From positions 1 through 14,201 of the forward strand of contig JALOPK010000049.1 of the NCBI GenBank assembly GCA_025453925.1: a stretch of 14,201 nucleotides of DNA, given 5' to 3'. The number at the start of each line of letters is the position of its first letter. The first letter of the stretch is position 1. This document shows positions 1 to 6,157 of this stretch, piece by piece. Both the position numbers and the translations under genes were made by a program. The DNA comes from Candidatus Eiseniibacteriota bacterium (GTDB lineage Bacteria > JAFGKV01). The notes below the pieces were generated by a model. That model was not told the origin of the DNA. It searched no databases and saw nothing but the letters and a program-made list of their open reading frames with translations.

Positions 1-1
1 C

Positions 2-142
2 TGCATGCTTGTCGGCGGCGTCATCGCGGCTCCCACCGCGGCATGGCTGTGCAGGAAGCTCCCGCACAAAGTGCTGGGAATCCTCATCGGCGTGCTGCTG
101 GTACTCACCAACCTCCGGACGATCGTACTGGCTCTCAAGTAG
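2..142 (+). CDS. TauE/SafE (TSUP) family membrane permease, C-terminal fragment
   Basis: The window opens inside this gene, and only the last 46 codons plus the TAG stop are present. The visible peptide has two hydrophobic stretches separated by a short basic loop: GGVIAAPTAAWL, then CRKLPHKVLG, then ILIGVLLVLTNLRTIVLAL. The pattern of a small-residue-rich helix with a proline, a K-L-P-x-K-V-L loop and a final helix is the usual C-terminus of the TSUP (DUF81, sulfite exporter TauE/SafE) family. These are inner-membrane proteins that move sulfur-containing or other organic anions. The substrate cannot be told from this fragment. A strong inverted repeat follows and probably separates it from the next cassette. 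The family call rests on a short piece read by eye. Confidence 0.66.
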   Translation, partial: CMLVGGVIAAPTAAWLCRKLPHKVLGILIGVLLVLTNLRTIVLALK

Positions 143-162
143 GCCGCACCGTGCGGTCAAGA

Positions 163-215
163 ACACCGCGGCCCCACCTGGTCTCGCACAGGGACTTGAC
201 CGTGGGGCCGCGTGT
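163..215 (+). terminator. Long inverted repeat after the permease gene, possible terminator
   Basis: The 11 bases at 167-177 (CGCGGCCCCAC) are perfectly complementary to 202-212 (GTGGGGCCGCG). With one bulged base (166) the pairing extends three more pairs to 163 and 215. The loop is about 24 nt. It lies 20 nt after the TAG of the permease and about 80 nt before the ABC ATPase start. No T-run follows, so it is not a canonical intrinsic terminator. It could still end transcription, protect an mRNA end or act as an operator. Confidence 0.45.
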
Positions 216-294
216 CCGTATCTGATCGGGTATTCCTCCCTGCGAGGATCTAACTGGAGGATCATCACCGTCACAGGACCGGAGAATCTGCCCT

Positions 295-1377
295 ATGGCC
301 AAGGTGACGCTCGATCACGTGACAAAGCGGTACCCCGGCGGTGTCGAGGCAGTGCGGGATGCCTGCTTCGAAGTACGCGACAAGGAGTTCGTGGTCCTCG
401 TCGGGCCGTCGGGGTGCGGGAAGTCGACCCTGCTGCGCATGGTCGCGGGTCTGGAGGAAATCAGCGAAGGAAGGATCCTCATTGACGATCGCGTCGTCAA
501 TGCCGTACCACCCAAGGACCGGGACATCGCCATGGTCTTCCAGAACTACGCCCTCTACCCCCACATGTCGGTGTACGACAACATGGCGTTCGGCCTGAGG
601 ATGCGGAAGTTCTCTGCCGATGAGATCAAGCGTCGCGTGAATGAGGCCGCCGGCATTCTCGGCATCCAGGGATTTCTGTCACGCAAGCCCAAGGCGCTAT
701 CAGGTGGTCAGCGCCAACGAGTTGCGGTGGGCCGTGCCATCGTGCGGCATCCGAAAGTGTTCCTGTTCGACGAACCGCTTTCCAATCTCGATGCCAAACT
801 GAGGGTGCAGATGCGGGCTGAACTCTCGAGCCTGCACCGTCGGCTGGACGCGACGATGATCTACGTCACGCACGACCAGACCGAGGCCATGACCATGGGC
901 GATCGGATCGTCGTGCTGAAGGACGGGATCATCCAACAGATCGATGATCCGCTTCGAATCTACCATCGCCCGGCCAACACCTTTGTTGCCGGCTTCATCG
1001 GAAGCCCCGCCATCAACCTCCTCCAGGGCATGCTCACGGGTCCGCCCTGGTCCTTCAGCACAACGGGGTTCACCGCCCCATTGCCTGATGCGTTGACCAA
1101 TGGTGTCCCGCTAACCTCGGGGCCGATCGTTCTCGGCATCCGGCCGGAGCACATCGTGAGCGGAGAGGCGGACGGGGTCACTCTGGATGTGATCTTGGAG
1201 GTGGTGGAGCCCATGGGGCACGAGACCTACCTCCATTTCGACCTGGGGCCCGTGCACATGACCGCTCGGCAAGTGGGCGCAGGATCCTACAGGGTCGGCG
1301 AGAAGGGACGCGTCAACCTTGATCTCGCCAAGGCACACCTCTTCGACCCGGCGAGCGGGAGTGCCCTCCGCAACTAG
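295..1377 (+). CDS. ABC transporter ATP-binding subunit, MalK/UgpC/MsmK type
   Basis: This is a 360-aa cytoplasmic ATPase that would power a carbohydrate-type (CUT1) importer. Visible motifs in order are Walker A GPSGCGKST (37-45), Q-loop QNYALYPHMS (Q83), signature LSGGQRQRVAVGRA (135-148), Walker B VFLFDE (155-160), D-loop SNLD (163-166) and H-loop VTHDQTEAM (H193). A TOBE/MalK-like regulatory region follows from about residue 235 and includes GIRPEHI. The order and length are those of the MalK/UgpC/MsmK family. ATG 295 has a GGAG sequence upstream at good spacing. No permease or binding-protein gene is adjacent, so it may be a shared ATPase of the MsmK/MsiK kind. The next gene overlaps its 3' end. 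Its position ahead of two peptidoglycan-recycling enzymes suggests uptake of muropeptides or amino sugars, but the substrate is not shown by the sequence. Confidence 0.93.
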   Translation: MAKVTLDHVTKRYPGGVEAVRDACFEVRDKEFVVLVGPSGCGKSTLLRMVAGLEEISEGRILIDDRVVNAVPPKDRDIAMVFQNYALYPHMSVYDNMAFGLRMRKFSADEIKRRVNEAAGILGIQGFLSRKPKALSGGQRQRVAVGRAIVRHPKVFLFDEPLSNLDAKLRVQMRAELSSLHRRLDATMIYVTHDQTEAMTMGDRIVVLKDGIIQQIDDPLRIYHRPANTFVAGFIGSPAINLLQGMLTGPPWSFSTTGFTAPLPDALTNGVPLTSGPIVLGIRPEHIVSGEADGVTLDVILEVVEPMGHETYLHFDLGPVHMTARQVGAGSYRVGEKGRVNLDLAKAHLFDPASGSALRN

Positions 1378-2302
1378 GCGACTGGTCCGGCCCCCCACGC
1401 TCCATCCCGGAGACGCGGTTGCCGTGCTCTGCCCCGCCAGTCCCCCGGCGTCTCGATCCGTGCTGCGCAAGGCGGTGGCCGCTGCCCGGGTTCTTGGACT
1501 GGAACCGGTGCTCGGGCCGAATGCCGCGAAACGCTCTCGATTCCTCGCTGGCGCGGATGAGGAACGCCTCCACGATCTCCACTGGGCATTTCGAGACTCC
1601 TCCGTCAAGGGCATTCTCTCTGTCCGCGGCGGGTACGGCACGATCCGCCTTCTCCCGCGCGTCGACTGGACAATGATCAGACGGCATCCCAAGGTGCTGG
1701 TCGGCATGTCGGACATCACCGCATTTCAGGTCGCCGCGCTCAGCCGGGGTATGGTGACGTTCGGCGGGCCGCTTCTTGCGTTCGGCCCTCAGGTCGGGCT
1801 CACCGGGTGGGCCGCCGCGGGGCTGTGGGGCGCGGTCGGGGGGGGCGGTCAGGTGCACGTGTCCCGCGCCCCGGGGGATCCGAGTCCGACGACCATCACG
1901 CCAGGGCGAGCCCGCGGCCCGGTGGTCGGCGGTAATCTCACCACGCTGTTGTCGTTGGTGGGAACACCCTGGGAGTACCGACTCAAGGGGTGTATCGTGG
2001 TCCTTGAGGATGTGGGCGAGGCACCGTACCGCGTCGACCGGATGCTGACTCAGTTCATGCTCTCCGGACGCCTGGATGGCGTTGCCGGACTCGTCTTCGG
2101 GCGCTTTCACGAGTGCTTCAGAGAGTCGGAGCTGGAGGTCATCGACGTCATTGCGGAGCGGGTAGGCCCCCTCGCGGTGCCGGCGGTCTATGGACTGCCG
2201 TTTGGACATCAGCGTGATGTCGCCACGTGGCCGCAGGGCTGTCGCGGCGTGCTCGATGCCGACGCCGGCACCCTGAGTTTCCTCCGGTCGGGCGTCGTGT
2301 GA
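1361..2302 (+). CDS. ldcA: LD-carboxypeptidase (peptidase S66 family), muropeptide recycling
   Basis: S66 enzymes remove the terminal D-Ala from murein tetrapeptides in the cytoplasm so that the tripeptide can be reused. Numbering from GTG 1361 (313 aa), the N-terminus has the family pattern LHPGDAVAVLCPASP, and VRGGYGTIRLLP (88-99) follows. The nucleophile Ser117 is in VGMSDIT, the Glu is in LEDVGEAPYRVDRML (216-220 region), and the triad His283 is in GLPFGHQRD. All three elements of the S66 Ser-His-Glu triad are therefore present. GTG 1361 overlaps the ATPase gene by 17 nt and leaves a short leader before the conserved core. An upstream TTG at 1319 with an AAGGGA in front is an alternative that would add 14 residues. 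No signal peptide is visible. The gene ends in a GTGA overlap with the glycosidase. Confidence 0.88.
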   Translation: MPSATRRLVRPPTLHPGDAVAVLCPASPPASRSVLRKAVAAARVLGLEPVLGPNAAKRSRFLAGADEERLHDLHWAFRDSSVKGILSVRGGYGTIRLLPRVDWTMIRRHPKVLVGMSDITAFQVAALSRGMVTFGGPLLAFGPQVGLTGWAAAGLWGAVGGGGQVHVSRAPGDPSPTTITPGRARGPVVGGNLTTLLSLVGTPWEYRLKGCIVVLEDVGEAPYRVDRMLTQFMLSGRLDGVAGLVFGRFHECFRESELEVIDVIAERVGPLAVPAVYGLPFGHQRDVATWPQGCRGVLDADAGTLSFLRSGVV

Positions 2303-3708
2303 CGGCGGATCTGCGCCGGCTTCTTCCCCATCTCGTACCGGTTCTCGACCTCTCGAGGCCTGACTGGGCCGCCCTGTGGCAGTCGCTCCTCGCGGACGCA
2401 CGGGATCGAGGGCTCGGGGGGGTACTCCTCCGGCGAGGCCGCGGCGATCAATGGCGACGGATCAGTGAGGAGGCGATGGCCATTGGCGGCCAATCCCCGG
2501 TCCTGATGGCGGACCTCGAGCAGGGAGCCGCCAGCCAACTCGATGGCCGTTCTTGGTTTCCAAAGGCGCTCACCCTCGGCGCGACCCGCACGCCGGATCT
2601 GGCCCGTCGTCTGGGGGAGGCCATCGGGCGCCAGGCCCGATCTCTGGGGCTGCAGATGATCCTCGCGCCCGTTGCGGACGTTCTGCATCCCACGACCCAT
2701 GCCGTCATCGGCGCGCGGAGCTTCGGGGCGACGCCCCGCTCGGTCGGAGACATGGTGATCGCGTTCATACGGGGCTGTCAGGACCAAGGGGTGACGGCCG
2801 TCGTCAAGCATTTCCCCGGCCACGGCCCATGCGAAGTCGATTCCCACCACGCCATGGGGCACATGAAGGTCAGTCGGAAAGGCTGGCGCGAAACGGACGG
2901 ACTCCCTTTCCGAATGGCCATCGAGTCTGGTGTCGGGGCGGTCATGGTCGGACACCTGTGGCACGAAGGCCTTGACCCCGGAGTCCCGAGGCCGGCATCC
3001 CGAAGCCCTGTCGTCATGCATGATCTGCTCCGGCGAGACCTCGGTTTCCGGGGGACCGTCCTGACCGACAGCCTGGAAATGGTGGGTGCAGGAGGCGGTG
3101 GCGCGGCAACGGCACGACTGGCTGTGGAGGCCGGCGCTGACCTGGTGATCGGCCCTGACATTGGCGTACCCCGTGGGTCCGGCACCGCGCCGCTCCGCGA
3201 TGTGGCGGGGTGCGCGGGGAAGGCCGGACAGCTCGCTCGGGAGATCGCGCACGCGGCCGTTTCCTGGCTCGCGTGCCAATCCGTTCCGCCGAACGAGCTC
3301 TTCCCCGTCGTTCTGCGGGTCATTCCCGACCGATGGGGACGCACGGAGTGGGCGGCGCCACTGGTGGCATCGTTGCAGGCCCGCGGGTGCACGAACGTCG
3401 AGGGTCGCCGACTCATCGTGTCGGCGGCGAGTTCGAGCCCCGAGGCCGTTCTGGAGGCGATGGAGATCGCGCGGGCCGAGGCTCCACGCACAGAACCTGT
3501 TGTCGTGGCCTGTGGAGCCATCGATGTGGCCCGACGGGCTACGGGTCGCGCCAGGGTGGTGTTCATCGGCGATGCGACCGCAGCTTCGCAGGAGGCGGTC
3601 GTCATGCTCCTGACGAATGAGATCTCCCACCGAGGAAGCCCCGATCTCCCCACTTCGCCTTCTCCGCTTCACGGCGGAGGGGCATCCTCAACCGGACGCG
3701 GGGCGTGA
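2299..3708 (+). CDS. nagZ: Glycoside hydrolase family 3, NagZ-like beta-N-acetylglucosaminidase
   Basis: NagZ removes GlcNAc from GlcNAc-anhydroMurNAc-peptides during peptidoglycan recycling. The GTG start at 2299 overlaps the LD-carboxypeptidase TGA (GTGA), giving 469 aa and clear translational coupling. The GH3 barrel shows the NagZ signature KHFPGHG (170-176) followed by DSHH (181-184). That is the loop holding the Asp-His dyad that serves as general acid/base in this subfamily. The nucleophile Asp257 lies in LTDSLEM. Residues from about 345 to 450 look like the extra alpha/beta C-terminal domain seen in two-domain NagZ/GH3 enzymes. The last ~25 residues are Pro/Ser/Gly-rich, unlike the rest, and overlie a hairpin. 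No signal peptide is seen, so it should act in the cytoplasm beside LdcA. Other GH3 specificities are possible, but the DSH motif favours NagZ. Confidence 0.87.
   Translation: MTADLRRLLPHLVPVLDLSRPDWAALWQSLLADARDRGLGGVLLRRGRGDQWRRISEEAMAIGGQSPVLMADLEQGAASQLDGRSWFPKALTLGATRTPDLARRLGEAIGRQARSLGLQMILAPVADVLHPTTHAVIGARSFGATPRSVGDMVIAFIRGCQDQGVTAVVKHFPGHGPCEVDSHHAMGHMKVSRKGWRETDGLPFRMAIESGVGAVMVGHLWHEGLDPGVPRPASRSPVVMHDLLRRDLGFRGTVLTDSLEMVGAGGGGAATARLAVEAGADLVIGPDIGVPRGSGTAPLRDVAGCAGKAGQLAREIAHAAVSWLACQSVPPNELFPVVLRVIPDRWGRTEWAAPLVASLQARGCTNVEGRRLIVSAASSSPEAVLEAMEIARAEAPRTEPVVVACGAIDVARRATGRARVVFIGDATAASQEAVVMLLTNEISHRGSPDLPTSPSPLHGGGASSTGRGA
3662..3679 (+). repeat. Small GC hairpin in the 3' end of the nagZ-like gene
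   Basis: CTCCGC (3662-3667) and GCGGAG (3674-3679) form a 6-bp stem with a 6-nt loop, flanked by C-rich and G-rich sequence. It lies about 30 nt before the stop of the GH3 gene and underlies its low-complexity tail. It may be a REP-like element or a transcript-end structure. No T-run follows. Confidence 0.3.
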
Positions 3709-3943
3709 AGGCCCCGACCGCTCTTGATGGAGACTGTTCGAAGATGCGACGGCGTTTCGACTTTCCGGTGCCCGCCCCCGCGACGCGGGAGGAGACACCA
3801 CGCCATCTCGATGGGCCGGGCTTGCACGGATCCCGGCCATGGAGCACGTGACGCCCGTGCGCAGCATGCACCGGTGGAACTTCGGATTTCGTACTTCCCC
3901 GGAGGGCGGATCGGGGATAGATTCGCAGGTAAAGGAGGTAGAG
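3709..3943. other. Intergenic spacer with no recognised gene
   Basis: This is the largest coding gap in the window. I see no RNA gene, repeat array or convincing sigma-70 promoter. A small stem (CCCGC-GAC-GCGGG) lies near 3777-3789, and purine-rich sequence builds toward a very strong Shine-Dalgarno sequence at 3931. Short open frames cross it but have no recognisable protein features. The promoter for the dapF group is expected here, though I could not pinpoint it. Confidence 0.4.
3931..3939 (+). promoter_or_regulatory. Near-perfect Shine-Dalgarno sequence upstream of a small ORF and dapF
   Basis: AAAGGAGGT at 3931-3939 is a full match to the anti-Shine-Dalgarno end of 16S rRNA and the strongest ribosome-binding site in the window. 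A GTG at 3944 sits about 5 nt after the GGAGG core and opens a 42-codon frame. The recognised dapF start is about 150 nt further on and in a different frame, so this site does not directly serve dapF. Confidence 0.6.
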
Positions 3944-4072
3944 GTGATACCCCGTCCTGCAATGGCTCAAGGATCTTGTGCCGGGCATGCCGCCACTCAC
4001 CTTTCGTCCAGAGTCATCCCCATCACCGTGGCGACAGATGTGCACGCCGGGATGGTGTCTGTTGCTTCATGA
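3944..4072 (+). CDS. Possible 42-aa leader peptide upstream of dapF (unrecognised)
   Basis: GTG 3944 follows a near-perfect Shine-Dalgarno sequence, and the frame runs to a TGA at 4070-4072, just 19 nt before the likely dapF start at 4092. The peptide starts MIPRPAMAQGSC and ends DVHAGMVSVAS. It has no transmembrane segment, no known motif and only one Cys, and I do not recognise it. Its placement suggests either a translated leader coupled to dapF or a short real protein. The frame is also open upstream to an ATG at 3839, but the ribosome-binding site argues for 3944. The call rests on the binding site and spacing only, not on protein similarity. Confidence 0.35.
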   Translation: MIPRPAMAQGSCAGHAATHLSSRVIPITVATDVHAGMVSVAS

Positions 4073-4091
4073 CCTGCGTCGCGTTTCGGAG

Positions 4092-4964
4092 TTGGGTCTC
4101 TGGTTTGCCAAGGTTGAGGCATTGGGCAATGATCTGGTGTGGCTGCTTGATCCTGCCGAGGTGCTGACTGTGCAGTCCTACAGCCGGCATGCGCCGGCGT
4201 TGTGCGACCGGCATACAGGGATCGGCGCGGACGGTCTGGTGCTCTGGGACGGCTGCGAGTCCGATCCCGAGCTGTGGTTCATCAACGCAGACGGATCCCC
4301 TGCGGAGGTGTGCGGGAACGGCCTCCGCGCGATCGCGGTGGCGGGGAGAGACATTGGCCTATTCTCTCAGGATGAATTCGCGTTCCGAAGCGGTGGAATC
4401 GTATTCCCGGTCGTCGTTGGAGGTTCCGGAAAGCCTGCTGCCGCGTGCCTCGGCCTGCCGGGGTTCCCATGCGACGGCGCCGTGGAGGAAACCCTGCGGG
4501 GATGGGGGATCACCGGCATGCTGGTCACCATGCCCAACCCGCACATCGTGATCCTCGACGGGCCCCTGGATCGTGGGACGCGAGAGTCCCTGGCCGTGAG
4601 GTCGGCGGGGCTGCTGCCAGGAGGCGCCAACGTGGGGTTCTGCGCGGTCCAGGCGGGTGAGCTCGACCTAGAAGTGTGGGAGCGGGGCGTAGGGTGGACC
4701 CGCGCGTGCGGCAGCGGAGCCGCGGCCGCAGCGGCGGCGGCACTCCGCCGGGGAGCCCTGGCCCGCGGCGTCACAGTGGTCCGGCAGCCTGGCGGCACGC
4801 TCCGGACATGGCTCGACGAGCAGGACAGATCCTGGATCGAAGGCGATGCCTCGCTGGTCTTCGTCGGCTTCATGCGCGCGTGCAGTCCGGCGCACCTCGG
4901 GTGCGCTCCCGAAGCCCTGCATGAGGACGCCGGACGGAACCGTGGTTCCTCGTCGGTGTGCTGA
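4092..4964 (+). CDS. dapF: Diaminopimelate epimerase
   Basis: DapF converts LL- to meso-diaminopimelate for peptidoglycan and lysine. Numbered from TTG 4092 (290 aa), the protein starts with the family pattern FAKVEALGND. It contains RHTGIGADGLV (40-50), the first catalytic Cys74 in NADGSPAEVCGNGLR, the MPNPH segment (147-151), and the second catalytic Cys206 in ERGVGWTRACGSG. Both halves of the two-Cys acid/base pair are intact, followed by an alanine run. About 27 residues after the usual end (GDASLVFVGF) are extra. The start is uncertain. TTG 4092 fits family length but has poorly spaced ribosome-binding sequence. In-frame ATG 4038 would add 18 unconserved residues, and GTG 3978 or ATG 3987 would add still more. 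A kinase gene follows after 23 nt. Confidence 0.9.
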   Translation: MGLWFAKVEALGNDLVWLLDPAEVLTVQSYSRHAPALCDRHTGIGADGLVLWDGCESDPELWFINADGSPAEVCGNGLRAIAVAGRDIGLFSQDEFAFRSGGIVFPVVVGGSGKPAAACLGLPGFPCDGAVEETLRGWGITGMLVTMPNPHIVILDGPLDRGTRESLAVRSAGLLPGGANVGFCAVQAGELDLEVWERGVGWTRACGSGAAAAAAAALRRGALARGVTVVRQPGGTLRTWLDEQDRSWIEGDASLVFVGFMRACSPAHLGCAPEALHEDAGRNRGSSSVC

Positions 4965-4987
4965 TCATGTCTGAAACTGGAGCGAAC

Positions 4988-6157
4988 ATGGCCGACAGTG
5001 CGGATCAAGTGCCGGAGGACATTGTGCTGCTGGGTCTGCAGGAGGCAGACGTGGATATTGCCCAGGAGGCGCTGGCCGGGTACCGACTGCACGCGGTGGC
5101 GCGAGTCGCCCTTCTGCGGGAAATGCTCAAGGAGATGAAACCACGGGCGGTGGTGAGCGACATCTGGATCCGGGATGGGCACTGTGTGGAAGTGAAGGAC
5201 CTCCTGGCTGGAAGGAGCCCGCACACCATCATGCTGATCGTGGCGTCATCGCCGGAGGAGAATCTCGGCTCTCTGGACCTGGGTTCTCACCCGTTCATGG
5301 TGCTGCAGCGCCCCCTGCGGCGTCTGGAATTGGCCTCCGTGATCCAACAGGCCGGACAACTCTATGCCGCGCGTGCCCGGATGGCCGAGGCGGAGACCAC
5401 CGTCTCCTCGCTCCGGCGTGCGAATGAAGAGGCGACTCGGCTGAAATCCGAGTTCCTCTCGCTCATCAGCCACGAACTGCGGACACCGCTCACCGAAGTG
5501 ATCGGCTATTCGGAACTCCTGGCGGCGGGAAACGTCAGGCCGGAGCAGACGGTTGAATTCGCCGGGCACATCGTTCGAAGCGCCGCGCAACTCAAGTGTC
5601 TGATCGATGACCTGGTCACTCTCTCCAAGGCCGAGGCCGGCGTGCTCCCCATGGAAGTGAGCACCTTCCCTGCCGACCACGTTCTCCAGGGCAGAGTTGC
5701 CGACATGGTCAAGGATGCTCAGGGACGGGGGCTCACGGTGGAGACCAGAGTCGATGCCCGCGCCGGCCTGCTCACCGGTGACAGTGGGAAGCTTTCCAAG
5801 GTTCTGCAGAACCTGCTCTCCAACGCGATCAAGTTCAGTCCCCCCGGCGGGACCGTCACCATCGAGATCAGCGATGCAGGATCCGCGGTTCTGTTCAGCG
5901 TTTCCGATGCGGGAAAGGGCATCCCGCAGGAGAGGATGAGAGACTTGTTCCTCGCATTTCGCCAGGAGGATAGCTCGGATCGTCGGCAGTTCGGAGGGCT
6001 TGGCATCGGGCTGTCCATCGTCAAGCACTTCGTCGGGCTCCACGGCGGCAGTGTCCGGGTGGCCGGCAGGCCGGACCGAGGAACGGCGTTCAGCTTCGTG
6101 ATCCCGCGCCGACAGTCCAAGGCCCCGGATGTCTCCCGCAAGCCGAGCACGCCATGA
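4988..6157 (+). CDS. Histidine kinase with degenerate N-terminal receiver domain
   Basis: This 389-aa protein is a cytoplasmic sensor kinase; no membrane segment is visible. Residues ~10-125 have a receiver-like alternation with the phospho-acceptor position kept as Asp58 (AVVSDIW). The N-terminal acidic pair is lost (IVLLGLQEAD) and the usual KPF is QRPL, so it is a pseudo-receiver or atypical receiver. A short coiled linker (~128-153) leads to HisKA with H162 in SLISHELRTPL. The HATPase_c domain has the N-box VLQNLLSNAIKFSP (272-285), G1 SDAGKGIP (306-313), F-box FLAFRQED and G2 GGLGIGLSIV (336-345). All are intact. ATG 4988 is chosen because CTGGAGCG precedes it at good spacing; ATG 4967 and GTG 4958 are in-frame alternatives. 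The stop overlaps the next gene by ATGA, which strongly implies that the downstream receiver protein is its partner. Confidence 0.92.
   Translation: MADSADQVPEDIVLLGLQEADVDIAQEALAGYRLHAVARVALLREMLKEMKPRAVVSDIWIRDGHCVEVKDLLAGRSPHTIMLIVASSPEENLGSLDLGSHPFMVLQRPLRRLELASVIQQAGQLYAARARMAEAETTVSSLRRANEEATRLKSEFLSLISHELRTPLTEVIGYSELLAAGNVRPEQTVEFAGHIVRSAAQLKCLIDDLVTLSKAEAGVLPMEVSTFPADHVLQGRVADMVKDAQGRGLTVETRVDARAGLLTGDSGKLSKVLQNLLSNAIKFSPPGGTVTIEISDAGSAVLFSVSDAGKGIPQERMRDLFLAFRQEDSSDRRQFGGLGIGLSIVKHFVGLHGGSVRVAGRPDRGTAFSFVIPRRQSKAPDVSRKPSTP

Noticed and set aside
2209-3672. A 487-codon - strand frame opposite the GH3 gene, with similar ones at 1313-2401 and 10783-12171
   Set aside because: All lie opposite well-supported genes, carry no motifs, and have the Arg/Gly/Pro bias of shadow frames.
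3944-4110. A frameshift joining the small leader frame to dapF
   Set aside because: The small frame does not contain any missing part of DapF; the epimerase is complete from about 4092, so no broken gene needs repair.
3724-4167. A 147-codon + strand frame crossing the spacer and the dapF start, including an ATGA overlap at 4069-4072
   Set aside because: It runs out of frame into the conserved start of dapF and encodes an Arg/Cys-rich sequence with no motif.
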